Assembly (NCBI GenBank): GCA_013289985.1
Contig: JABCYW010000018.1
Coordinates: forward strand, 1 to 62,352
Reading direction: 5' to 3'
Origin: Betaproteobacteria bacterium
GTDB lineage: Bacteria; Pseudomonadota; Gammaproteobacteria; Burkholderiales; Burkholderiaceae_C
Length of the DNA stretch: 62,352 nt
Positions 31,913 to 41,317 of this stretch are shown here, one piece after another (position 1 is the first letter of the stretch; each line of letters begins with the position of its first letter). Both the position numbers and the translations under genes were made by a program. Under the pieces are notes generated by a model. The model made no database searches, was not told the origin of the DNA, and worked only from the letters and a program-made list of their open reading frames with translations.

Positions 31913-33310
31913 TCAGGCGAACCGGTGCGGGAACAGGAGATGGATGCACAGCGACAGCACCCACCCCGCGCCCAGCCCCACGACGATCGCCGGCACAAGC
32001 GCTGCCTCCGCGCGCAGCGTCAGGATGCCGCGCCTGGACTTGAACCATATCGCGAGCGGCCACGCCGCGAATTGGGAAAGGGCGATCCCGACGACCGCGC
32101 CGCGCATCGCGCCGACATGCTGCCCGACGTACAGGCCGATGGCCAGGAAGACCAGGCGAAGGAAGTTGGCGAACGTCATGTACTTGGGTGTACCGACCGC
32201 CTGGTAGCACTGCTCGACGATCTGGTAGCGCAGGCCGATGGTGCCGACGGCCAGGATCGACATCATCCACCCGGCTTCGCGATAGCGCGGGTCGTACAAC
32301 AGGCCGATGAGCGCGGGGCCGGCGGTGATGAGCGCCGCGGCCGCGAAGGTGACGGTGAGGTCGTAGCCGATCTGGAATCGCTCCATCACGCTTGCGAGCG
32401 CATGCGGGCGCTCGCGGTGCACTTCGGACAGGGCCGGGTACGCGACGCTGTTGGCCAGCGTCGAGGCCAGCCCCTGCAGCACGTTGAGGATGGACAGCGC
32501 GATGGCGTAGATGCCGAACGCCCGGCTGTCGATAGTGCCCCCCAGGAACAGCCGGTCGCCGTTCGATCCGAGGAACGTGAGGATCGACGACAGGAAGATC
32601 CACTTGGCGTGGCCCATCAGCTCCGAGACGGCGGATCGATCGAGCTGGAAGCGCTCGCGATGTCCGTCGAGCACCAGGTGGCCGGTGACGCATCGCACCA
32701 GCGACGCCGTGACGCTGCCCACGACCAGCGCCCAGTACGACCGCGTCAGCAAGGACACGCAGATCATGGCGACGGCGGCCATCAGCTGCGAGAAGAGGTC
32801 GATGCGGGTGAGCGTGTGCATCCGCATCGCGCGATGTGCGATCCCCATGCGGATCGAGTCGAACGCGTAGATCGCCGGCATGAGCGCGAAGGCGGCCATC
32901 ACCCACGGCAGCCGCGAGTCGCCGTAGACGCTGCCCGGCTTCGCGAGATGGAAATGGATGACGAGCGCGGAGCCCAGCGCGAGCACCAGGCAGCCCAGCA
33001 CGAGGCCATAGCTGCGGATGACCTGGATCGTCCAGGCCGTATTGAGCATCGCGGGATCCTCGCCGCGCTTCGACTGGACGATGCTGCGGCTGATTCCCAG
33101 GTCGCTGAACAGGCCCAACGCCATCGTGAGCACGCTCACGGCCGACATCAGGCCGAACGCGTCCGGCGCCAGCAATCGCGTCAGGACGACGCTCGTGCCC
33201 AGGCGCACGACCTGCGAAACCAGTTGCCCGCCGACGATCCAGGAGCCCGCCTTGAGGATTCGTCCCTTCAGTGCGCCTCGTCCGAGTTGTTCTTTCGCGA
33301 TCGCGGTCAT
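31913..33310 (-). CDS. Wzx-type polysaccharide flippase
   Basis: 465 residues, about 12-14 transmembrane helices, MATE/MOP superfamily polysaccharide transporter. It begins with AGSWIVGGQLVSQVVRLGTSVVL and contains LLAPDAFGLMSAV and DLGISRSIVQ, hallmarks of the family. It moves the lipid-linked repeat across the inner membrane. Its ATG overlaps the acetyltransferase stop by 4 bp. Confidence 0.94.
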   Translation of the reverse strand: MTAIAKEQLGRGALKGRILKAGSWIVGGQLVSQVVRLGTSVVLTRLLAPDAFGLMSAVSVLTMALGLFSDLGISRSIVQSKRGEDPAMLNTAWTIQVIRSYGLVLGCLVLALGSALVIHFHLAKPGSVYGDSRLPWVMAAFALMPAIYAFDSIRMGIAHRAMRMHTLTRIDLFSQLMAAVAMICVSLLTRSYWALVVGSVTASLVRCVTGHLVLDGHRERFQLDRSAVSELMGHAKWIFLSSILTFLGSNGDRLFLGGTIDSRAFGIYAIALSILNVLQGLASTLANSVAYPALSEVHRERPHALASVMERFQIGYDLTVTFAAAALITAGPALIGLLYDPRYREAGWMMSILAVGTIGLRYQIVEQCYQAVGTPKYMTFANFLRLVFLAIGLYVGQHVGAMRGAVVGIALSQFAAWPLAIWFKSRRGILTLRAEAALVPAIVVGLGAGWVLSLCIHLLFPHRFA

Positions 33311-33828
33311 GCTTTCTTCTCTCGCCTCGGCCGCACCGTCGCCGGCACGCCCACGGCGATGCAGCCGTCGGGGACATCGCACAGGACGACCGCGTTCGCG
33401 CCTATCAGGACGTCATTGCCGATCCGGATCGCGCCCAGGATCTTGGCGCCCGCTCCGATGTCGACGCGGTCTCCGAGGACCGGGGCGACGGGTTGATCGA
33501 CATGGCGCAGGCCGATGACGACGTCGTTGCGGAGCCTGCAATCGCGGCCCAGCTTCGCATAGCCGCTCACGATCACGCCGCCGAAATGGTCGATCACCAG
33601 GCCCGGCCCGATCTCCACCTCGCACGGCAGCTCGATGCCGGCAACGACCTGCACCCACTTGAACAGCACGTGGTACAGGAACGAAAAGGGCATGCGCAGC
33701 CAGCGCCAGCGGATCCCGTAGCGCCAGCGGCCGAACCGGTAGACCACCAGCGCCCAGAAGCCCTGGGCGCCCAGGCTCCGGCCATGCGCCTCGAAATCGG
33801 CGCGGATGTTGGGGAAGAACGGTGTCAT
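33307..33828 (-). CDS. Serine-acetyltransferase-like hexapeptide acetyltransferase
   Basis: 173 residues with a left-handed beta-helix: IGPGLVIDHFGGVIVSGYAKLGRDCRL is split across hexapeptide turns, followed by ILGAIRIGNDVLIGANAVVL and AVGVPATVRPR. It is shorter than CysE (about 270) and lies between a flippase and a glycosyltransferase, so it probably O-acetylates the polysaccharide or a precursor rather than serine. Overlaps both neighbours by 4 bp. Confidence 0.87.
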   Translation of the reverse strand: MTPFFPNIRADFEAHGRSLGAQGFWALVVYRFGRWRYGIRWRWLRMPFSFLYHVLFKWVQVVAGIELPCEVEIGPGLVIDHFGGVIVSGYAKLGRDCRLRNDVVIGLRHVDQPVAPVLGDRVDIGAGAKILGAIRIGNDVLIGANAVVLCDVPDGCIAVGVPATVRPRREKKA

Positions 33829-34805
33829 CGCGTGGGCCTGGTTCCGGCGACGGTGCGCGCGAGCAGGCGCAGCGTCAGGCCAATGCGGCGGACAGCCGCG
33901 CCGGCCGGGATGCCGCTCCGCCTGAGCAGCTTGCGAGTGAGCAGGATCAAGTCGGCGAACACATCCAGCACGACGAACAGGACCAGCCCGCCCAGTCCGT
34001 GGTTCTTGCGGAAATAGAGCAGCGCGCTTTCGATCTGCAGCGACTCGAGCTGTTGGGCGCCCGTGGTGACAGGGCCGGCGCTCTTCGCGCTTTCGCCGCC
34101 CAGGTGGACGACGGAGACATCGGGAAAGAAGACGACCTTCCAGCCCGCGCGCTTGACGGAGAAGCAGTGATCCACTTCCTCGAAATAGAGGAAGTAGCGC
34201 GGGTCGAAGAGTCCGACCCGCTCGACCACCTCGCGGCGGATCAGGTAGAAACATCCCGGAACCCAGTCGCAGTCCCGAACGGACGCGTGATCCCAGGCCA
34301 TGTCGTCGATCAACCGTACCCGCGGGAACCACTTTTCCAGGCCCGCCCGCGAGATGAACGAGTTCAATGGCGTGGGAAAGAAGCGGCAACTGGGTTGCAG
34401 CACGCCGTCTCGCCCCACCAGGCGCACGCCCAGCACGCCACACTCGGGATGGCTGGCCATGTAGGCCATGCTTTGCGAGATCGCATCCTTCGGGACGAAG
34501 GCATCCGTATTGAGCAGCAGCAGGTACGGCGAGTCGTTGCGGGTGAGTGCGACGTTGTTCGCGCGCCCGAATCCCACGTTCCGGTCCAGCGCGATCAACT
34601 CCGCTTGCGGAAAATGTTCCCGGAGGTACGCCGCCGAGCCATCCGCCGACGCATTGTCGACAACGACGATGGCATGGCTGTCGACGCCTGCCAAGGCGGC
34701 CTCGAGCGCCTCGAGGCAGGGGGCAAGCAGCGACTTCGTGTTGTAGCTGACCAGCAGGACGGTCAATGCCGGCTGCGCAGGCGGCAGGCCGTTCGAATCT
34801 TGCAT
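33825..34805 (-). CDS. Glycosyltransferase family 2 protein, rhamnosyltransferase-like
   Basis: 326 residues, ATG at 34805 with AAGGAAAG just before it. GT-A motifs: LTVLLVSYNTKSLLAPCL, IVVVDNASADGS, LNTDAFVPKD, and FDPRYFLYFEEVDHCFSVKRAGW. This pattern is shared with WbbL-like rhamnosyltransferases and fits the dTDP-rhamnose genes in the cluster. It is the first gene after the terminator at 34927, so it starts a transcription unit. Confidence 0.9.
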   Translation of the reverse strand: MQDSNGLPPAQPALTVLLVSYNTKSLLAPCLEALEAALAGVDSHAIVVVDNASADGSAAYLREHFPQAELIALDRNVGFGRANNVALTRNDSPYLLLLNTDAFVPKDAISQSMAYMASHPECGVLGVRLVGRDGVLQPSCRFFPTPLNSFISRAGLEKWFPRVRLIDDMAWDHASVRDCDWVPGCFYLIRREVVERVGLFDPRYFLYFEEVDHCFSVKRAGWKVVFFPDVSVVHLGGESAKSAGPVTTGAQQLESLQIESALLYFRKNHGLGGLVLFVVLDVFADLILLTRKLLRRSGIPAGAAVRRIGLTLRLLARTVAGTRPTR

Positions 34806-34926
34806 CTTTCCTTGACCGAAATGGGTAGTCGACTGCCAAGGCAATTCGCAGGCCAAGCCTGCTGCCTGGCAGTCCGAGGCGCAGGCCTGGAGTCTAGCGC
34901 AAGCGGCATGCGCGAATGAAGTGCAA

Positions 34927-34958
34927 AACGGCGACCACCCGCAAGGTTGGTCGCCGTT
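34927..34958 (-). terminator. Intrinsic terminator after the glycosidase-like lipoprotein gene
   Basis: AACGGCGACCA (34927-34937) pairs perfectly with TGGTCGCCGTT (34948-34958) across a 10-nt loop. Read on the minus strand the stem runs into TTTT. It lies 22 nt after the minus-strand stop at 34981, a typical rho-independent terminator. Confidence 0.8.
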
Positions 34959-34980
34959 CCGGCAGTGGCAAATGGCGGTC

Positions 34981-37068
34981 TCAGCAGCCCGACCAGACGC
35001 AGTTGCTGCCGCGGGCCCTCAGGGCGGCCTGCCACTTCGCGTTCGAGTTGTCGTTCATGGACTCCTTCAAGCCCCACATCCCGTACTTCGACGGCGCACT
35101 GGCATGGCTGTAGTAGGCGAAGGTCTGCCCCCCCGCCGCCTGCCAGTTCGCCATCATCGTGTCGTAGGCGGCGCCCATTCGCGCGTCGCGATTGGCGGCA
35201 ATGAACAGGGCGATCAGCGACGTGTCGGTGTCGCCGGACGCCGGCACCAGGTGCTGGCCGCCCTCATAGGCCCACAGCGGGATGCCGAAGCTGTCGGCAA
35301 CCGCCTTGTTGGCCGTGACCCAGCCCTTGATCTGCGCCAGGGCGCCGCCGGGAACGTTGCTGCCCGCGGCATAGAGAGGCGCGGCGACGGGCTTGCCGCT
35401 GGCGTCGAGGCCGGTGATCTCCTGGAACAGCTTGCTCAAGCCGCCGTCCGCATCGGCGTACCACTTCGCGACGGCGGGACGCAGGCTGGAGCTCGCGACG
35501 TAACCGCCGAAATACGGGGCGATGGCCAGGATGTCGATGTTCGAGCCGCAGCGACGGCCCAGTTCGGCCGCCGCGAAGGGGCAGGTCAGGAACTGGTTCG
35601 CGATCCAGGAATTGGCGGCCTGGCCGTTCACCACGCACTTCGTCGCCGGATAGGCTGCCTTGGCGGCCGCACACACCTGGGAGGCACGTTCGCCATACCA
35701 GCTGTCCTGCAACGTATAGGCGCTGGTGCCCGCGGCGACTTGCGCCGGCCACTTGGCCTTGGCCTGGTTCAGCATCCAGGTGGAGGTGCCGAACGCATAG
35801 TTCCAGGGCTCGTTGGAATACTCGAGATCGAGCTTCGAGACGCCCGTCAGGTGCGCGCCGGCGAGCTTGCCCAACTGGGCCGCGTAGTCGTCATTGACGT
35901 ACGTGGGCAGGTTGATCCAGGCATCGGCCTGGATCGCGTTGGCCAGGTCGAGCATGGCCTCGATCGGGGCGCCGGTCGGGCCCGTCCAGGTCCGCGCCGT
36001 GGGCGACGTTCGGTCGGCCCACGTCTTGGCCGGCGACGTGTTGGTGTGACCCCAGTCCAGGAAGCGCAGCGCGCGGAAGCCCTTGATGTCCTGCAGGAAC
36101 TGCGGGCTCCAGATCTGGGTGGCCGGGAACGATTCGAACGGAACGTAGGCACCGGTGGCGGACGTGCAGGCCGCGGCGCTGGCGGCAAACACCGTGAGGT
36201 CGTTGGCGCAGGCGCCGCCGGGCATGTAGACGCGGATGTTGCGCAGGTAGTTGCCGGGGCTGGTGGCCGTGATGGTCATCCACACGTTGCCGGTGCCGGT
36301 GATGTCGATGACGTCACGGCCCGCGGAGGAACTCGACCTGGTGGCGCCGGAGTAGCTGATCGAGCCCGCGCCGTCGTAGCGCACGATGTAGCGGCCCGGC
36401 GGCAGCGCGCCGCCGGCCGACAGCAGGCTCGCGACGGAGCGGTACTTGTGCGTCGTGTCGCTGGACGCGGGCAGGCTGCGGATCCAGCCGTTGGCATCGA
36501 CGTCCAGCGCGGATTCCTCGAGCGTGTCCCAGCTGCTGGCCCCGGCGGCGAAGCCGGAACAATTGGTGCCGCCGCCGCATTGCGTGAGCCAGGCGCCCGC
36601 GCGCTTCATCACGTCGATGGTCGGGAGTTCGGCCGCGAAGTAGTCGAGGCCGCTCAGGTTCAGCGCGGCGCCGGAGCGGGACGGCGTGGTCGCCGCGGCG
36701 GCCGCGCTGGAGGCCGGGGCGCTCGTGCCGGTCGTGGTGCTGGCCGCGGCGACGACGATCGGATCGCTGCTGTCCGTGCCCGTCGTCGTGCCGTCGGTCG
36801 TGGTCGACGCGCCCGTGGAGGCCTCCGTCGTGCCGGGCGCCTGCGTGGTGGTGTCGCCGCCGGAGGCCGAGGTCGCGCCATCCTGGGTGGGCGTCGTGCC
36901 GCTGGTCGCGGACGAGTCGGTCCCGGCGTTCGTGCTGCTGTAAGACGAGGCGCCTGACGTGGCCGCTTGTGCATCATTCGCGGCGCCGCCGCCGCATCCA
37001 CTGCCCAGCGCGCCGATGGCCACCGCCATCGTCGAGGCGCGCACGGTCGCAATCCAGTTCAAAGCCAT
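34981..37068 (-). CDS. Secreted glycosidase-like lipoprotein (TIM-barrel, clan GH-A-like)
   Basis: 695 residues from the ATG at 37068. Signal peptide with lipobox-like GSGC, lipidated Cys at 25, then about 85 residues of Ser/Thr/Ala/Gly-rich linker. A beta-rich region (about 165-300) comes before a TIM-barrel-like domain with EYSNEPWNYAF (putative acid/base Glu near 420) and WAYEGGQH (putative nucleophile Glu near 602), the two-Glu pattern of clan GH-A. It may trim or release the exopolysaccharide in the periplasm or at the surface, as PslG does in Pseudomonas (functional analogy only). The frame stays open upstream to an ATG at 37380 with a better Shine-Dalgarno, so the start is uncertain. 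Confidence 0.8.
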   Translation of the reverse strand: MALNWIATVRASTMAVAIGALGSGCGGGAANDAQAATSGASSYSSTNAGTDSSATSGTTPTQDGATSASGGDTTTQAPGTTEASTGASTTTDGTTTGTDSSDPIVVAAASTTTGTSAPASSAAAAATTPSRSGAALNLSGLDYFAAELPTIDVMKRAGAWLTQCGGGTNCSGFAAGASSWDTLEESALDVDANGWIRSLPASSDTTHKYRSVASLLSAGGALPPGRYIVRYDGAGSISYSGATRSSSSAGRDVIDITGTGNVWMTITATSPGNYLRNIRVYMPGGACANDLTVFAASAAACTSATGAYVPFESFPATQIWSPQFLQDIKGFRALRFLDWGHTNTSPAKTWADRTSPTARTWTGPTGAPIEAMLDLANAIQADAWINLPTYVNDDYAAQLGKLAGAHLTGVSKLDLEYSNEPWNYAFGTSTWMLNQAKAKWPAQVAAGTSAYTLQDSWYGERASQVCAAAKAAYPATKCVVNGQAANSWIANQFLTCPFAAAELGRRCGSNIDILAIAPYFGGYVASSSLRPAVAKWYADADGGLSKLFQEITGLDASGKPVAAPLYAAGSNVPGGALAQIKGWVTANKAVADSFGIPLWAYEGGQHLVPASGDTDTSLIALFIAANRDARMGAAYDTMMANWQAAGGQTFAYYSHASAPSKYGMWGLKESMNDNSNAKWQAALRARGSNCVWSGC

Positions 37069-37399
37069 GTCGGTTACCGAGATCGGGAATAGCCGCAGCC
37101 AATCCACATCTCCGGCGAACCCCGACGACATGTGCTGCGATGCACTGTCTATCGGCAGACCCTGGTCGGTAAGTGAATGCAAAAAGCGTGGGAAACCCTC
37201 GACACATTCACGGGAACTCGCGTCCTGGCATGTAAAGCTGCCGCAGGCACCAGAATGGACAGCGACCACTGTCGCGTGAACCTGCGCGACAGGCTCGACC
37301 ATACTGGGGGAGGGTATGGCACCCAGCGCACCCAGGCCGAGGAGGAGTCCCGCGACGCGCGAAATCGGACGACCAGCCATGCTCGCGTCCTCCGTCAGG
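37069..37399 (-). other. Region between epsI and the glycosidase-like gene; alternative start at 37380
   Basis: No separate gene. The minus-strand frame of the glycosidase-like lipoprotein is open through the whole stretch. An ATG at 37380 stands behind ACGGAGGA, 19 nt after the epsI stop, and begins with a signal-like GRPISRVAGLLLGLGALGA. The third-position GC of the following codons is clearly lower than in neighbouring genes, which suggests leader DNA rather than coding sequence. No promoter elements could be assigned with confidence. Confidence 0.5.
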
Positions 37400-38092
37400 C
37401 TAGGCCAGGCCGGCCAGCTGCTTTCGCGCGGCGGGCGTCATGGCGCGCACGATCTCGCGAATGAAGCCGTTCTGGACGTTGAAGCCCTCCTCGTAGTTCC
37501 GGTCGCGCGTGGAGACGCGGAACAGGAGGCCGTCGACGATCTCGCCGCGCAGGCCGTGGCGGATCTCGAGGAGCTTGCGGTCGAACCCGCCGAGGCTCTG
37601 CTGGTCGCCGATGATCGTCCAGTAGGTCACGGGCTCGAAGTAGGTATCGGCGAACTGGGTGTCCAGGCGCCGGACGCGGATCTCGCCCTCCGGCATGTCG
37701 ACCACGCCGGTCCGGTTGTTCGAGACCTTGAACCCCTGGGCGGGATAGCAGACCTCGGGATAGTGGAGCTGCACGTCGTCGTCCGCCTGGTCGGCCCCGT
37801 AGGCGATCGACAGCATGACGCGATGCCCCTGGTCATCGACGTAGGAGCGATCCAGCAACTGGCTGTAGAGCTTGTTGAGCAGAGCTTCCGTCTGCGGGTT
37901 GACGATGCCGGTGGCGGAGCGGTCGTCCACACGCCAGGTGCCGAAGCTCGACGGCACGATGTCCTCGAGCTTGAACGCCCCGCGCAGGAGCGCCATCCGC
38001 TTGGTGGGCACCATGGCCTGGCCGCCCGCGGCGGCGCCGGCCATCAGGATGGCCGCGATGGCGGCGCGGCGGGTGAGGACGGCGTCAGGCAT
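37400..38092 (-). CDS. epsI: Exosortase-B-associated protein EpsI
   Basis: 230 residues, N-terminal signal/anchor (about 8-25), then the EpsI domain with SFGTWRVDD, LSIAYGADQADDDVQLHYPEVCYPAQGF and the late RVSTRD block. EpsI proteins always accompany exosortases and act in the periplasm in an undefined way. Its start overlaps the xrtB end by 8 bp. Confidence 0.94.
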   Translation of the reverse strand: MPDAVLTRRAAIAAILMAGAAAGGQAMVPTKRMALLRGAFKLEDIVPSSFGTWRVDDRSATGIVNPQTEALLNKLYSQLLDRSYVDDQGHRVMLSIAYGADQADDDVQLHYPEVCYPAQGFKVSNNRTGVVDMPEGEIRVRRLDTQFADTYFEPVTYWTIIGDQQSLGGFDRKLLEIRHGLRGEIVDGLLFRVSTRDRNYEEGFNVQNGFIREIVRAMTPAARKQLAGLA

Positions 38093-38969
38093 GTTGCGGC
38101 CTCGGCGAGTTGCGCGCGACCAGCCAGCGCAGGCCGCTGTCGGTGGCGATGATGAACACGAGCGCGGTGATGAACAGCACCATGCCGGCGCCCTGGTGCT
38201 GCAGGAAGCCCTGCCCGGCCTCGTCGCCGAAGTAATAGGTGATCAGCGCCAGCACGATCACCCGGATCACGTTGGCCGCGAAGGAGATCGGCACGATCAG
38301 GATGGCCAGGACGATGTTGCGCACCAGCGAGGTGTGGCGCACCACGTTCAGGTACAGCAGGCCCATCGCCTCGAGCGAGAAAAGCGTGTGCAGCCCGGAG
38401 CAGGCGTCGGCGACGAGCAGCTGGAACTGGCCGATCTGCAGGATGACGCCGGTACGCGCGATCGGATAGCCCGCGGCATACATCACCGACGACGCCACGC
38501 TCGAGACCGCCAGCTTCAGCGGCTGCGTCACGGCGTCCACCAGCGTCGCCGGCAGCGGGATCAGGAAGATCATGAAGAACATCGCGAACGCCGCCGCGCG
38601 CAGCTGGCGCGGCCCGCGCAGCAGCAGCACGAGCCCCGGCAGCAGGAAGATGGCCGACAGCGTCTGCGAGCTCAGGATGCGTTGCGAGCGTCCGAACACG
38701 TAGAACAGGAGGGCGATGCCCACGAGCACCCATCCGAGGACGGGGCGCGGCGCGCTGGCCGCGGAGTCGTTGATCTGGCCCCAGGCGCGCCAGATCAGCC
38801 AGACGCAGATCACCAGCACGACCGGACCCTGGCTCTGCTCTTCCGTGGGAAGCCAGATGTTGAAGGTCAGGTCCCAGACCGTCGGCCCGTAGAGCGCCAG
38901 CAGGCCGAACACGCAGATCCACCACGGAATGTTCCGGGGGGCCGCCAGTCCTTGGAGGGCGCTCTTCAC
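38085..38969 (-). CDS. xrtB: Exosortase B
   Basis: 294-residue polytopic membrane protein (about 8 helices). The three catalytic residues of the exosortase/archaeosortase superfamily are all in place: Cys190 in VADACSGLHTLFSLE, Arg236 in PISFAANVIRVIVLA and His258 in GFLQHQGAG. It is expected to process PEP-CTERM-tagged proteins during surface sorting. The position between epsG and epsI is the standard exosortase-B exopolysaccharide arrangement. The only recognisable PEP-CTERM proteins in the window lie 33 kb away. Confidence 0.96.
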   Translation of the reverse strand: MKSALQGLAAPRNIPWWICVFGLLALYGPTVWDLTFNIWLPTEEQSQGPVVLVICVWLIWRAWGQINDSAASAPRPVLGWVLVGIALLFYVFGRSQRILSSQTLSAIFLLPGLVLLLRGPRQLRAAAFAMFFMIFLIPLPATLVDAVTQPLKLAVSSVASSVMYAAGYPIARTGVILQIGQFQLLVADACSGLHTLFSLEAMGLLYLNVVRHTSLVRNIVLAILIVPISFAANVIRVIVLALITYYFGDEAGQGFLQHQGAGMVLFITALVFIIATDSGLRWLVARNSPRPQHA

Positions 38970-38973
38970 GGGA

Positions 38974-39876
38974 TCACAGCTCGTTCATGATGACGCCGGC
39001 GAGACGCACCTGGCCGGCCTGGAGCGACCCGACGAGGTCCTGCAGGCGCGCCACCTTGTTGGCGTCCTTGCGCGTGACCACCAGCGCGGAGCCGCAGCGC
39101 GAGGCGATCACCACGCCGTCGCTGCCGAAACAGGAGGCCGGCGTGTCGACGATGACGTGGTCGAACTTGATGCCCACCTCGCGCAGCAGCATGCCGAACG
39201 ACGGGCCCTCGACGAGCTCGAGCGGGTTGGGCGGCTGCACGCCCACGGGGATCACGTAGAGGTTGGGAACCCCCGGCACCGACTTGACGACGCCCTTGCC
39301 GCCGCGGCCCGAGAGCACGCCGGACAGGCCGGCCCCGCCCGAGACGCCGAACACCTGATCCATGCGGGCGCCGCGCATGTCGGCGTCGATGACGACGACC
39401 TTGCCGCCGAGCTGGGCCAGCGCCACGGCCAGGTTCGCGCAGAAATAGGTCTTGCCGTCGCCGCTGTCCGGGCTGACCACGGCCAGCGGCCGGCGCTGGC
39501 CCTTGCCCTCGGTCTGCGTGCGCATGAGGATCTGGCTGCGGATCGCGCGGAACGCCTCGGCCTGGTGGCCGAACGGCTGGTTCAGCATCACGAGCTCGGG
39601 CGCGGCCTTGCGCGTCTCCTCGTCGGCGTACGCGTACTTGAACTGCTGCGCCAGGGCCTGCAGCACGTCCTCGGTGTCGGCCAGGCCGAGCGCGATGGCC
39701 GCCTCGCCGAAGCGCAGGTCGTTCTCGCGCTGGTAGCGCCCGATGCGGTCCAGGTCGTCCGCGGACAGGTTGCGCGCGTCCTGGATCAACTCGCCGATGG
39801 CCTTGGTCTTCGGCGAGCCGTCCGGCACCGAGCCTTCGCCGATGAAGAGGTCCGGTCCCTCGATCTTGCCGCTCAT
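38974..39876 (-). CDS. epsG: Chain-length determinant tyrosine-kinase-like ATPase EpsG
   Basis: 300 residues, cytoplasmic. An N-terminal helical region (about 25-85, LGLADTEDVLQALAQQF) resembles the type II secretion/pilus ATPase N-domain. A BY-kinase P-loop domain follows, with Walker A SPDSGDGKT at 135-143 and Walker A' VVIDADMRG at 161-169. The C-terminal tyrosine cluster of Wzc/CapB kinases is absent; the protein ends GVIMNEL. It works with the membrane co-polymerase EpsF to set chain length. Coupled to epsF (ATGA). Confidence 0.92.
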   Translation of the reverse strand: MSGKIEGPDLFIGEGSVPDGSPKTKAIGELIQDARNLSADDLDRIGRYQRENDLRFGEAAIALGLADTEDVLQALAQQFKYAYADEETRKAAPELVMLNQPFGHQAEAFRAIRSQILMRTQTEGKGQRRPLAVVSPDSGDGKTYFCANLAVALAQLGGKVVVIDADMRGARMDQVFGVSGGAGLSGVLSGRGGKGVVKSVPGVPNLYVIPVGVQPPNPLELVEGPSFGMLLREVGIKFDHVIVDTPASCFGSDGVVIASRCGSALVVTRKDANKVARLQDLVGSLQAGQVRLAGVIMNEL

Positions 39877-41300
39877 GCTTGTCCTTTTTCTGGCGCGGGA
39901 AGACGACGTCCCGAGACGACGCGATCCTGGATCATGGCCATCTGGCCCTTGAGGCGACGGTTCATCGTCGGGCTCGGCATGATGCCGATGACGGGAAGCC
40001 CGAGGAAGTCGAAGGCGTCGGAGTTGGTGCGGATGCGCTTGTCGAACTGCTCCAGCAGCAGGGCCGTGCCCAACGCGAGGCCCAGCGCGGCCACGATGCC
40101 CATCAGCAGCACCGAGCCCACCTTGGGCGACGACGGCGACGACGGCGTGGTCGCCTGGCTGATGACCGTCGCGTTGCTCTGGCGGTTCTGGCTTTCGAGG
40201 TTCGTCTGGCTCGCGCGGTTGTAGACGAGGTCGTAGGCGCGCTGCGCGTTCTCGACGTCGCGCGCGAGCACGGTGGCCTGGTCGCGCGTTTCCTTGAGCG
40301 CCAGCACCTTGGTGCGCTGCGCGTCCACGGCGGCCTGGATCTCGGCCTCGCGGGCATGGCTGACGCGGGCGTCGACGCCGATGGCGCCGGTGACGTCGCC
40401 CATCGCGCGCGACAGCTTGGCCTTCAGCTCGTTGACCTGGGCCCGGGCCTCCTGCACCTGCGGATGCTTGTCGCCGTAGCGCGAGGAGAGCTCCTGCAGC
40501 TTCAGCTCCGCCGACGACAGGTCGGCCTTCAAGCCGTTGACGGTGCCGTTGCCCAGCACTTCCGACAGCTGGCTGGCGGTACCGATCTGTCCCTGGCGCG
40601 TGGAGGCGTCCACGCGCGCGGTCTGGATCGTGACAAGTTCCTGCGTCAGCGCGGTCAGGCGGCTCATCTCCAGGTCGAACTTGTCGTCCGTGCCGATGAT
40701 GCCCTTCTCCTTCTGGAACGCCGAGAGCTTGTTCTGGGCCGCCTCGAGCGCGTCGCGGGCGTCCTTCTGCTGGTCGGTGAAGAAGCCGGTGTACTGCTTG
40801 GCGGGATCGACGCGCAGCTCGATGGAGGTCTCGAGATAGGCCTGCACGTAGGCATTGGCGGCCGTCGACGCGAAGCGCGCGTCGGCCGAGCGGTAGCTGA
40901 TGTTGATCACGTTGCTGCCGGGCGCGCTGACCTTGGGATCGAGGCCGTTCTCGATGAAGTCGGTCAGCCACTCCTGGATCGTCAGCCCGCTCTTGGCCGA
41001 GGCCCAGGCGGCCCGCATGTCCGCGAGGTCCGCGAGCTTCAGGTTCTGGACGACGCGTTGCGCGACGCGGTCACTGTGGATGATGTCGAGCTGCGTGTTG
41101 ATCTGCGCCGGGTTGGTGCCGCCGTACAGCATCGAGCTCACCGGATCGGGCTTCACGTCGATCAGCAGCGTCGCCGTCGCGGTGTAGACCCGCGTGGCGA
41201 GCACGAGATAGAGGGCGGCCGCGGCCACCACGACGGCGAACACGACGGCGGCGGCAAGCCATCGGGCTCGCAGGACCGCCAGGAAATGGGAAAGGTTCAT
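39873..41300 (-). CDS. epsF: Chain-length determinant protein EpsF
   Basis: 475-residue Wzz/PCP-2-type inner-membrane co-polymerase. N-terminal membrane helix (about 15-37), a large periplasmic part with a long coiled-coil stretch (about 165-385), a Ser/Pro-rich PSSPSSP before the second helix (about 420-440), and a short cytoplasmic tail. It partners EpsG. Start 17 bp after the epsE stop. Confidence 0.95.
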   Translation of the reverse strand: MNLSHFLAVLRARWLAAAVVFAVVVAAAALYLVLATRVYTATATLLIDVKPDPVSSMLYGGTNPAQINTQLDIIHSDRVAQRVVQNLKLADLADMRAAWASAKSGLTIQEWLTDFIENGLDPKVSAPGSNVINISYRSADARFASTAANAYVQAYLETSIELRVDPAKQYTGFFTDQQKDARDALEAAQNKLSAFQKEKGIIGTDDKFDLEMSRLTALTQELVTIQTARVDASTRQGQIGTASQLSEVLGNGTVNGLKADLSSAELKLQELSSRYGDKHPQVQEARAQVNELKAKLSRAMGDVTGAIGVDARVSHAREAEIQAAVDAQRTKVLALKETRDQATVLARDVENAQRAYDLVYNRASQTNLESQNRQSNATVISQATTPSSPSSPKVGSVLLMGIVAALGLALGTALLLEQFDKRIRTNSDAFDFLGLPVIGIMPSPTMNRRLKGQMAMIQDRVVSGRRLPAPEKGQA

Positions 41301-41317
41301 GGACTCTGCCCCCGCAA

